Source: Oscillospiraceae bacterium | Lineage (GTDB): Bacteria > Bacillota_A > Clostridia > Oscillospirales > Oscillospiraceae | DNA length: 11,047 nucleotides | Assembly: GCA_017939025.1 (NCBI GenBank) | Contig: JAGBAI010000009.1 | Location: 1 to 11,047 of the forward strand | Direction of reading: 5' to 3' | Shown: piece after piece, positions 1 to 7,271 of the stretch | Position numbering within the stretch: the first letter of the stretch is position 1 | Layout: the number at the start of each line of letters is the position of its first letter | The notes under the pieces: generated by a model | Database searches by the model: none | What the model saw: the letters and a program-made list of their open reading frames with translations, nothing else | Told to the model about the DNA's origin: nothing | Program-made: the position numbers and the translations under genes

Positions 1-96
1 AACGTCCAGATTGTGGTAGGGACTGGCTAAATCAAAGGACGCTACAGGATCAACCTGACCATTATTCGCAAAATGAGGCGTATTCATATCATTCAT
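1..96 (-). CDS. N-terminal fragment of an unrecognised leftward gene
   Basis: Reading the minus strand from 96 down to 1 gives 32 codons without a stop, starting at an ATG (96-94) that lies 8 bases after a good AAGGAG ribosome site (110-105). The peptide starts MNDMNTPHFANN and ends PYHNLDV at the window edge. It is hydrophilic, with no signal peptide or membrane segment in the visible part, so a cytoplasmic protein is likely, but a soluble leader before a first membrane helix is also possible. A second in-frame ATG (87-85) lies 17 bases from the ribosome site, too far, so the first is preferred. I do not recognise the family. Its divergent position next to a glycan operon would suit a regulator, a transporter part or another enzyme; this is inference only. 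The fragment is too short for statistical support apart from the ribosome site. Confidence 0.6.
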   Translation of the reverse strand, partial: MNDMNTPHFANNGQVDPVASFDLASPYHNLDV

Positions 97-104
97 ATCC
101 CGAA

Positions 105-110
105 CTCCTT
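105..110 (-). promoter_or_regulatory. Ribosome binding site of the leftward gene
   Basis: On the minus strand the hexamer AAGGAG ends 8 bases before the ATG at 96-94. This spacing is ideal, and it is the main evidence that the short open frame at the window edge is a real gene start. Confidence 0.65.
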
Positions 111-137
111 TCGAAAAAGTGAGGAAGAACTGTTCAT

Positions 138-146
138 ATACTATCA
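138..146 (-). promoter_or_regulatory. Candidate extended -10 promoter for the leftward gene
   Basis: Read on the minus strand this is TGATAGTAT, again an extended -10 pattern, about 42 bases before the ATG at 96. The -35 region is poor (T-rich). An alternative minus-strand pair is TTGCTT (187-182) and TATATT (163-158) with an 18-base spacer. The two cannot be ranked by eye, so only one is entered. Confidence 0.25.
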
Positions 147-226
147 CATTTGTGGAAAATATAAAAGCCCACAGTGAAAAAAAGCAAATTTACAGTCAAT
201 ATCCACAAGAAGTGCGGTCAAAATAA

Positions 227-235
227 TGATAAAAT
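227..235 (+). promoter_or_regulatory. Candidate extended -10 promoter for the GH2 operon
   Basis: The sequence TGATAAAAT matches an extended -10 element (TG, one base, TAAAAT). Transcription would start near 242 and give a leader of about 27 bases before the GTG start at 269, long enough for the ribosome site at 254-260. There is no convincing -35 box at the expected distance (206-212 is AAG-rich), which extended -10 promoters can tolerate. Prediction by eye only. Confidence 0.35.
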
Positions 236-268
236 ATTGATAGATTACACAATAGGGGTGATATTATC

Positions 269-2584
269 GTGAATAAATGGGAAAAATTCACATTTGACGA
301 TCAGTGGAAAATCGCATATATTGCCCATGAAGCTGTGGATGCCCATGCAGTTCCTAAAACCGTTGCGGAGCTCTCTTCTTACGGAGAGGGACAAATGTCA
401 GCCCAAGTACCCATAGAGTTTGCCCTTGCATTGGAACAAAACGGGATCGTTCCCGAGATATATAAGGATCAAAATGTTTTACAGCTTCAAAAGTATGAAG
501 GTTATCATGTCTTTTACGGCTACAGCTTTTCTTATCAAAAAAAGGAGGGCTATATCCCGGAATTGGTGTTTGAGGGGCTGGATACCGTTTGCGAGATTTG
601 GCTCAACGGTCAGCTTTTGGGAAAGACGGAAAATATGTTTATTTCCCATACCTTCCAGCCAAACAACCTGGTGGAAGGGGATAATGAGCTGGTTCTGCAT
701 TTCCTGCCGGTGACGATGGAGGCGCGAAAATACGAGGTCAAAGCCGGCAATACCCACATGCCCTATAACTTTGATTCCCTGCACATCCGAAAGGCGCCCC
801 ATAGCTATGGCTGGGATATTATGCCCCGAATCGTTACCTGCGGTGTTTTTCGTCCGGTGTATCTGCAATACCGTCCCGTGGAGAGCATCAAACAGGCATA
901 TCTGATGACCGTAGCGGCGGATAAAAAGAGAAAAAAAGCATCTCTGCTGTTTTTCTATGAGCTGGATATAAAGGCGGCAGATTTGTCCTCGTATACCATT
1001 GAATTGGAGGGTATCTGCGGTGACAGCCGGTTTTTTGCAAAAAAGCAGCTGTGGAGTGTGGCCGGAGAGATCTTCCTGGAGGGCCTGCAGGATATAAAGC
1101 TGTGGCAGCCCAAGGGAAGCGGCACCCCCTACCTGTATGATGTGTGTGTCACCTTGAAAAAGGATCATGCGGTGCTGGATCGCAAGCAGTTCCGCACCGG
1201 CATCCGTACGGTTGCGCTGGAGCGTACCAGTCTGACGGATATGGAGATGTCCGGCAAATTCCAATTTCTCGTAAACGGAGAGAAGGTCTTTATTTTAGGC
1301 ACAAATTTTGTGCCTATGGATGCGTTCCACTCCAGAGATCGGCAGCGTCTGCCCAAAGCCTGCGAGCTGCTGGAGGATATTGGCTGTAACGCCATTCGGC
1401 TGTGGGGCGGCAATGTTTACGAAGATGATTATCTGTATGATTTCTGTGATGAACATGGCATTTTGATCTGGCAGGACTTTATGATGGCCTGCGGATTGTA
1501 TCCCCAGGATGAGCGGATGTGCCAAATGCTTCAGAAGGAAGCAACAGCGGTGGTGAGAAGGCTGCGTCAGCACCCCAGCATTTTGCTGTGGGCCGGCGAT
1601 AATGAGGTAGACCAGTTTGCGTACTGTGTCAACTTCCGCCGAAATCCCAATGACAATATTCTCACAAGACAGGTGCTGCCGGCGGTGATTCGGGATGAAG
1701 ATCCCGCAAGACCTTACCTGCCCAGCTCCCCGTTTATTGATGGGCAGTGCTTTGGGAAGGATCCCGGCATGTTCTCTGAGCAGCATTTGTGGGGACCGAG
1801 AGATTACTTTAAGAGTACATATTACAGCAAAAACATTGCCCACTTTGCCAGCGAAATGGGGTATCACGGTTGCCCTGAGCCGGCATCTATCTACAAGTTT
1901 ATCTCCGGGGAAAAGGCGTGGCCGTGGCAGCAGAATGAAGACTGGATCATTCACTGCTCCAATCCTGCCAAGGAGGGCCCCTGGACATACCGCATTAAGC
2001 TGATGGCAGATCAGATTCGGGAGCTGTTTGGCTTTGTTCCCGAGAATATAGAGGATTTTGCCCTTGCCAGTCAGATCTCTCAGGCAGAGGCCATGAAATT
2101 CTTTATTGAGCTGTTCCGTATGGATAAGGGAAAACGGGGCGGTATTATTTGGTGGAATCTGATCGACGGCTGGCCGCAGTTTTCCGATGCCGTGGTGGAT
2201 TACTACTACCAAAAGAAGCTGGCCTATCATTACATTAAAAATGTACAGCAGCCGTTCCTGCTGGCTTTCTCAGAACCGGAGAACTGGAGCATTGGGCTGA
2301 AGGCAATCAATGACACAGGCAAGGTTTTGCCCTGCAGCTATGAGGTGAAGGATGCTTTGACGGGTCAGGTGCTGACTACCGGTGAAGCGTCGGTGGGAAA
2401 TGAGGTGCTTCTGCTGGAACAGATCCCGTATTCTTATGCAGAAAAGCGCATCTTGATGGTGTCGTGGAAAACCCCCTTGGGGTCGGGACAGAATCACTAC
2501 CTAAGCGGATATGTGCCATTTGCGTACGATACATATAAAAAATTCTTGAATCAATATGGAGGAATGAACAATGAAAAAGAGTAA
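269..2584 (+). CDS. GH2 beta-mannosidase-like glycoside hydrolase, cytoplasmic
   Basis: Predicted retaining exo-beta-mannosidase removing terminal beta-D-mannose from oligosaccharides; it has no signal peptide, so it should act on imported sugar. The 771 residues show the GH2 order: N-terminal sugar-binding jelly roll to about residue 200 (with the beta-mannosidase-like RKAPHSYGWD segment near 174-183), an Ig-like domain to about 320, then a TIM barrel containing GTNFVPMD (about 344), RLWGGNVYEDD (from 377) and WQDFMMACGLYP (from 401). The likely acid/base is E446 in GDNEVDQ, and the likely nucleophile is E529 in FASEMGYHG. These motifs fit beta-mannosidase better than beta-galactosidase or beta-glucuronidase; exo-beta-glucosaminidase is a less likely alternative. 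The length is a little short for the family but both ends look intact. The start is GTG, 8 bases after AGGGGTG (254-260); an in-frame stop at 230-232 and no other start codon between them support it. The gene overlaps the next by 14 bases. Confidence 0.88.
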   Translation: MNKWEKFTFDDQWKIAYIAHEAVDAHAVPKTVAELSSYGEGQMSAQVPIEFALALEQNGIVPEIYKDQNVLQLQKYEGYHVFYGYSFSYQKKEGYIPELVFEGLDTVCEIWLNGQLLGKTENMFISHTFQPNNLVEGDNELVLHFLPVTMEARKYEVKAGNTHMPYNFDSLHIRKAPHSYGWDIMPRIVTCGVFRPVYLQYRPVESIKQAYLMTVAADKKRKKASLLFFYELDIKAADLSSYTIELEGICGDSRFFAKKQLWSVAGEIFLEGLQDIKLWQPKGSGTPYLYDVCVTLKKDHAVLDRKQFRTGIRTVALERTSLTDMEMSGKFQFLVNGEKVFILGTNFVPMDAFHSRDRQRLPKACELLEDIGCNAIRLWGGNVYEDDYLYDFCDEHGILIWQDFMMACGLYPQDERMCQMLQKEATAVVRRLRQHPSILLWAGDNEVDQFAYCVNFRRNPNDNILTRQVLPAVIRDEDPARPYLPSSPFIDGQCFGKDPGMFSEQHLWGPRDYFKSTYYSKNIAHFASEMGYHGCPEPASIYKFISGEKAWPWQQNEDWIIHCSNPAKEGPWTYRIKLMADQIRELFGFVPENIEDFALASQISQAEAMKFFIELFRMDKGKRGGIIWWNLIDGWPQFSDAVVDYYYQKKLAYHYIKNVQQPFLLAFSEPENWSIGLKAINDTGKVLPCSYEVKDALTGQVLTTGEASVGNEVLLLEQIPYSYAEKRILMVSWKTPLGSGQNHYLSGYVPFAYDTYKKFLNQYGGMNNEKE
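2558..2563 (+). promoter_or_regulatory. Ribosome binding site inside the end of the GH2 gene
   Basis: GGAGGA lies 7 bases before the ATG at 2571, within the last codons of the GH2 gene. The two coding regions overlap by 14 bases in different frames, which suggests translational coupling and fixes the start of the binding-protein gene. Confidence 0.7.
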
Positions 2585-4289
2585 GTACCTAAACCGTATT
2601 GTGGCTTTGCTGCTGGCACTGGTGATGAGCCTGGGTCTGGTAGCCTGCGGCGGAGGCTCCGGTTCCGGCGGACCTGAGGGGAATGCTGAATCGCTGGATA
2701 CCGAGCGTACCCAGCTATTTATCCACAACTTTAACGGTGGTTACGGTGTGGAATGGCTGAAAAACCTGAAGGACCGCTATGAGGAGCTTCATAAGGACGA
2801 TGTCTATGAAGAAGGCAAAAAGGGTATTCAGATCATCATTAACAACGAAAAAGCGCTGGCCACCGAGCTGGAAGACAAGATCCTGCACAACAAGGAAGAA
2901 ATCTACTTCGCAGAGAAGGCATTCTACTATTCCTTGTTGAACAAAGGCGTTTTGGCAGACATTACTGAAGCGGTTACCGGTGATATGGCATCTTACGGTG
3001 ATCCTGCCGGCACCACAATTGAAGGCAAGATGTACGAGGAGCAGAAGCAATACTTAGGTGTAGATGAGAATGGTCAGACCAAGTACTACGCGATTCCCCA
3101 TTACGCATCCTACACCAGCCTGATGTACAATGTGGACCTGTTTGAAAAGGAAAAGTACTATTTTGCAAAGGATGTAACCGATGCACAGAATATTGAGGAC
3201 TACTTCATCGTCAGAAGCACCGATGAAAAGAGCGCCGGCCCCGACGGTCAGTATGGCACTGCCGATGACGGCCTGCCCGCAACCTATGAGGAATTTTTCA
3301 TTCTGTGTGATTACATCGCTTCCAACGGCCAGACGCCTATGAACTGGAACGGCGCGAACCGGGATGACTACCTTGGAAACCTCCTGCAGGCACTGCTGGC
3401 CAATGTTGAGGGCAGAGAGCAGACCATGCTGAACTTCACGATGAACGGCACTGCTGAAAACTTGGGCACCGTTACAGGGGCTGGTTTTGTGAAGGACGCA
3501 CAGCCCACCACCATTACTGCCTCAAACGGCTACGAAATGCTTCGGACCGAGGGCAGATACTACGCACTGAGCTTCCTGCAGCAGATGGTATCCAACGATG
3601 CTTATTATAATGAACTGGGCTACAACACCGCGTATTCCCACATGAACGCCCAGGAGGATTTCCTCTACGCCGGTCACGACAACGGTCAGACGGCCCCCAT
3701 TGCGATGCTGGTAGAGGGCACCTGGTGGGAGAACGAGGCACAGGCCACCTATAAGGATATGGTTGACGCTATGGGCGACAGCTATTCTCAGCAGAACAGA
3801 AAGTTTGCGATCATGCCTCTGCCCAAGATTGATGCCGATGCGCTTGGTGTGAACACCCTGTGCGAGAACAGCTATTCTCTGTGCTTTATGAAGGCAAATA
3901 TCGAAGAGTGGAAGAAACCCATCGCATTGGACTTCATCCAGTTTGCTTATTCCAACCAGGCACTGGTTGAGTTCTCTCAGGTAACCAATACGCCCAAGGC
4001 ACTGAAGTATGAGATCACAGACGAACAGATGACCCAGATGACCAATTTCGGTCGTTCCGTTATGGAACTGCAGAAAAATTCCGAGATCGTATTCCCGTAT
4101 TCCGCTGAGCCCATTTACGTGAACCAGGCAGGCAGCTTCGCCATGGTGGATATGTGGGAGAGCACCGTTGGCGGCACACATTACGGCAGCCCCAGCGTGC
4201 CTATTCGTAAGGGCGATGTAGATTTGGCGGATTACTTTAACGGCATGCTCAGCCAGTATAAGAATATCTGGGGGCAGATGGTTTATTAA
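2571..4289 (+). CDS. Extracellular solute-binding lipoprotein of a sugar ABC importer
   Basis: Predicted membrane-anchored receptor that captures an oligosaccharide outside the cell and hands it to ABC permeases. The signal peptide has KKSK, a hydrophobic core and the lipobox LVAC with lipidated C26, followed by a Gly/Ser linker (GGGSGSGG) typical of such proteins. The 572 residues are long for a family-1 sugar-binding protein (often 400-450) but normal for the larger Clostridia type. Residues about 40-215 and the second half alternate alpha/beta segments as expected for two lobes; PMNWNGANRDDYLGN (around residue 255-270) and MLVEGTWWEN (around 380) resemble ligand-side segments of this fold. 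An odd feature is the acidic glycine loop GPDGQYGTADDG (residues 223-234), which looks like a calcium-binding loop. No permease or ATPase gene is visible, so the rest of the importer must be outside the window or shared. The substrate cannot be read from sequence; the GH2 neighbour suggests a beta-mannoside. Confidence 0.85.
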   Translation: MKKSKYLNRIVALLLALVMSLGLVACGGGSGSGGPEGNAESLDTERTQLFIHNFNGGYGVEWLKNLKDRYEELHKDDVYEEGKKGIQIIINNEKALATELEDKILHNKEEIYFAEKAFYYSLLNKGVLADITEAVTGDMASYGDPAGTTIEGKMYEEQKQYLGVDENGQTKYYAIPHYASYTSLMYNVDLFEKEKYYFAKDVTDAQNIEDYFIVRSTDEKSAGPDGQYGTADDGLPATYEEFFILCDYIASNGQTPMNWNGANRDDYLGNLLQALLANVEGREQTMLNFTMNGTAENLGTVTGAGFVKDAQPTTITASNGYEMLRTEGRYYALSFLQQMVSNDAYYNELGYNTAYSHMNAQEDFLYAGHDNGQTAPIAMLVEGTWWENEAQATYKDMVDAMGDSYSQQNRKFAIMPLPKIDADALGVNTLCENSYSLCFMKANIEEWKKPIALDFIQFAYSNQALVEFSQVTNTPKALKYEITDEQMTQMTNFGRSVMELQKNSEIVFPYSAEPIYVNQAGSFAMVDMWESTVGGTHYGSPSVPIRKGDVDLADYFNGMLSQYKNIWGQMVY

Positions 4290-4316
4290 GCAGCATAAGC
4301 ATAAGGAGATGGAACG

Positions 4317-7259
4317 ATGAAAAAACACTTGAGACTCATCAGCGCGATACTGTGTTTTGCTGTTGTTGCCGGAGTCTTGTTTGTGGGTGAAATCGAAGCA
4401 AAAGCGACATGGCTGCCTGCGGAAATCGAGCAGCAGTATGACCTGGGAACCATTTTCACCGTGCCCCAACGGGAAATGAATGTTGACGGGCAGCAGGCTG
4501 AGGTCACTGCGGTTGTACGCTTGCCCGACGGAACTGTTACCTCCAGGCAAGAAATTGCCCTGAACGATGCGGGCAAATACACAGTCGTGTACACAGCTGT
4601 AGTCAATGGTAAGGTATATGTGGATGAGGTTTCTTTCCTGGTAATGCAGGAATTTTGCGTGTTGACCTCGGAGGATTCCACCGCGGTTTACGGGAAAGCG
4701 CCCAGTGTTCAGGGCGTATCCGGCTTGCATGTATCTCTGAAATACGGCGATAAGCTGAAATTGAATGCTCCTATTTCCATAGATGCGTTGGAAGACGGTA
4801 TGCTGATCCAGGGCTTTGTTATTCCTGAAAAGGTTGGAACGCTGGATTATGAAAAGCTGTGCTTCCAGTTCACGGATGCGGAAAATCCTGAAATTACATT
4901 ATATATGTCTGTGCGACAGTACGCGGACAGTCCGGAGATCAGAGCTTCCTACGTTACCGCCGGCGGTAACGGTCAGGAGATCATCGGCTTCGATGACTAC
5001 GCGGACAAGTTCTGGACAGAGGGTCTGTGGGGAAGAAATATTTACCACGGCTTCGCCTATGAATGTACCGATGTGCTGAACACCGGTATCAATCTGAGCC
5101 TTGACACGGCCACAATGCAGGTCCTTGCAAACGGCAATATGGTTGTGGACTTAGACAGTGTAGAGTATCAGAAGTCCCCTTGGGGCGGTTTCCCCAGCGG
5201 CAAGGCGTATTTGACTGTCTGGGCAGAAAACTACAAGGGTCTTACAGCCAACTTCTTCCTGAGCACTGTTGGCGATCTGGACCTGTCTCAGAAGATCATC
5301 AAGGACACCGAGCCGCCTGAATTTCAAATACAGACCCCGTATGAAACACCTCCGGCAGCCGTAAAAGGCGGCATCTACAGCGTGCCTGCCGCAACAGCGA
5401 AGGATAATACCGGCACAGTATCTGATGTACGGGTATCTGCCTGGTACAACTACAGTGCTCCGGATGCCTCGATTTTAAATATTGAGGACGGACATTTTGA
5501 AACAAACTATGTAGGCGATTATGCCATTGTTTACGAGGCTACCGATGCCTATGGCAACCTGGGACGGGAGATTTTGTGGATCAAATCGCTGGAACAGGTG
5601 GAAAAGCCTACCATTGCGTTTGTCGGTGAGGCCAAAACCCAATATGTGTTGGGCGAATACTTCGTGCCTGCCGAATACACCACCACCTGCCACAGCGGTC
5701 TGCCTGTTGTGCGGATCTTTACCACCGTAAACGGTGCGCAGACGGTGCTGACGGAAGGATACTTCTTTGAGACAGCGGGGCAGTATCAGCTCACATATCA
5801 GATCACCGACTGCGCCGGCCAGAGCCAAACCCTGGAACAGACCATTCAGGTCGATATCGGAGACAAGCCGATCATGGTAGACCGGATCGAGCTGCCGGAG
5901 TATCTGATCGAGGATTCCCAGTATACCTTCCCCAGCGTGTACTTCAATGATTACCGCGGCGGCACGGTAGAGAAAAAATTAGCCACAGGCAAGATCCAAG
6001 ATGCCGCCGGTACTACTGCGATAGAGGCGGGAAAGCCCTTTGCGGTCCGCGTGGAAAACAATATGGACCCGGTGAGCATTGTGTTTGAATGTGAGGGCGC
6101 GGTTTATCAGGTGGAAAGACCGGTCATCAAGGCATTTGACTCCGACGAAGGCAAGACAAGACTGTTTTTGGAAAACTATTTTGTAGGTCAGGGCTTTACC
6201 TGCACCCGCGAGGAAAAGGGTGTGCTCTTTACAGTCGATGCGCCCGATGCCCATTGGACCTTTGCCAACCCCTTATTGGCGACCGACTTCTCTATGGTGC
6301 TTGAGGGCGTAGCGGGCAAGGCGGACTTTGATGGTATGGTACTGACCTTCCGGGATTCTGCAGACACCTCCAAGTGCTTGGCGGTGGAGCTGCTTCAAAA
6401 AAATGGCGTCCTGGGTGTTCGGATGGGCAATACCGTCCTTTATATGGGCGAGGTCAGCTTGAATGCGGGCCATCAGGTGCGCATTACCTATGGGGAAGGC
6501 AAGCTGAAAATTGCCGGCTTTGATATTGATATCGGTGAATTTACGGACTTTGATTCCCACTATCTTACCCTTTCTATGGCCTTCCGGGAAGCGGATGCGG
6601 GCGCACAGCTTCGTTTGGTGTCCCTAAATAACCATACATTAAACAACTCCAACCGTGACCGTGTGGAGGCTTGGATTGATGTGACCGGCAGCTACGGCGG
6701 TCGCTTCGAGGCAGGCACGCAGATCGTTCTGCCGGCGGCTTATGCGGCGGATGTGCTCAATCCCAATATTACATTCCACCTCACCGTGAAGCAGGGCAAT
6801 ACAGTCGTTACTGCCGATGACGGTACGTTACTGGAAAATGTTGACCCCAACCGGGAGTACACCATTACCGCCACAGCGGAAGGTCGGTATGATGTGATTT
6901 ATACCACCGAGGAAAGCTTTAGCGAAAAAGAAGGCGGTCTTACCTATGTTTTGCATATTGTGGATGGCTCTGCGCCTGTGATTGAGTTCAAGGGCGATCT
7001 GCCCACGAAAGCCAAGACAGGCGATGCGCTTTGCATTCCGGAGTTTACCGTATCCGACAGCAAAACTCCGGCAGAGGAGCTGATCGTACTCAAGACTGTT
7101 ACCGGTCCCAGCGGCGTGATCGTTACGATCCCGGCAGATTCCAATTCTGTATGGGCTGCCCAAGCCGGAACGTATAAATTCACCGTTATGGCGGTAGACA
7201 GTGACGGCTATATCTGTAACAAGACCTGGTCTGTGACGGTTACAGATGACGGAAAGTAA
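4317..7259 (+). CDS. Secreted multi-module Ig-like / lectin-like protein, function unknown
   Basis: A 980-residue exported protein with a signal peptide (MKKHLRLIS, hydrophobic core, likely cut after AKA at residue 30). There is no lipobox, no LPXTG motif, no C-terminal membrane helix and no SLH-like repeat, so it is probably released or held by non-covalent contacts. By eye the chain is a row of beta-sandwich modules: Ig-like about 31-112; a larger lectin-like (LamG/jelly-roll style) part about 120-325; three Ig-like modules from D330 (DTEPPEFQIQ), K430 (KPTIAFVG) and V521; a second lectin-like part about 615-775; and two more Ig-like modules from about 785 and 886. The Ig-like modules share the pattern of a start such as YxLGxxFxVP and an end such as AGxYxxxYxxxDxxG, as in bacterial Big_3 or DUF5011-type domains. 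No catalytic motif is seen. The start ATG is 8 bases after AAGGAG (4303-4308), and the gap to the preceding gene is 27 bases. A glycan-binding or adhesive role is inference from fold and context. Confidence 0.75.
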   Translation: MKKHLRLISAILCFAVVAGVLFVGEIEAKATWLPAEIEQQYDLGTIFTVPQREMNVDGQQAEVTAVVRLPDGTVTSRQEIALNDAGKYTVVYTAVVNGKVYVDEVSFLVMQEFCVLTSEDSTAVYGKAPSVQGVSGLHVSLKYGDKLKLNAPISIDALEDGMLIQGFVIPEKVGTLDYEKLCFQFTDAENPEITLYMSVRQYADSPEIRASYVTAGGNGQEIIGFDDYADKFWTEGLWGRNIYHGFAYECTDVLNTGINLSLDTATMQVLANGNMVVDLDSVEYQKSPWGGFPSGKAYLTVWAENYKGLTANFFLSTVGDLDLSQKIIKDTEPPEFQIQTPYETPPAAVKGGIYSVPAATAKDNTGTVSDVRVSAWYNYSAPDASILNIEDGHFETNYVGDYAIVYEATDAYGNLGREILWIKSLEQVEKPTIAFVGEAKTQYVLGEYFVPAEYTTTCHSGLPVVRIFTTVNGAQTVLTEGYFFETAGQYQLTYQITDCAGQSQTLEQTIQVDIGDKPIMVDRIELPEYLIEDSQYTFPSVYFNDYRGGTVEKKLATGKIQDAAGTTAIEAGKPFAVRVENNMDPVSIVFECEGAVYQVERPVIKAFDSDEGKTRLFLENYFVGQGFTCTREEKGVLFTVDAPDAHWTFANPLLATDFSMVLEGVAGKADFDGMVLTFRDSADTSKCLAVELLQKNGVLGVRMGNTVLYMGEVSLNAGHQVRITYGEGKLKIAGFDIDIGEFTDFDSHYLTLSMAFREADAGAQLRLVSLNNHTLNNSNRDRVEAWIDVTGSYGGRFEAGTQIVLPAAYAADVLNPNITFHLTVKQGNTVVTADDGTLLENVDPNREYTITATAEGRYDVIYTTEESFSEKEGGLTYVLHIVDGSAPVIEFKGDLPTKAKTGDALCIPEFTVSDSKTPAEELIVLKTVTGPSGVIVTIPADSNSVWAAQAGTYKFTVMAVDSDGYICNKTWSVTVTDDGK

Positions 7260-7271
7260 GGAGGCGGGGAT

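Larger units (their letters stand above)
97..268. promoter_or_regulatory. Divergent AT-rich intergenic control region
   Basis: These 172 bases separate the two divergent start codons and are much richer in A and T than the genes around them. They hold candidate promoters for both directions (listed separately) and a perfect 7-base inverted repeat, TTGTGGA at 150-156 and TCCACAA at 202-208, whose centres are about 52 bases apart (roughly five helical turns). Arms on the same helix face could bind a regulator with DNA looping, but a 7-base match in such a region can also occur by chance. No coding frame or RNA gene is seen here. Confidence 0.5.

Noticed and set aside
1295..2230. 311-codon open frame on the minus strand
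   Set aside because: It is antisense to the catalytic barrel of the GH2 gene, whose active-site motifs are intact.
4309..4320. Three-codon mini-ORF overlapping the start of the 980-residue protein gene
   Set aside because: ATG GAA CGA TGA begins only one base after the ribosome site AAGGAG, too close for initiation, so it is most likely a chance reading.
3522..4730. 402-codon open frame on the minus strand
   Set aside because: It crosses two well-supported + strand genes and their gap, lacks a plausible ribosome site, and its product is Cys/His-rich low-likelihood sequence typical of antisense shadows.
5299..5828. Overlapping short minus-strand frames
   Set aside because: They are antisense to Ig-like modules with clear repeating patterns and have no ribosome sites or domain signs.
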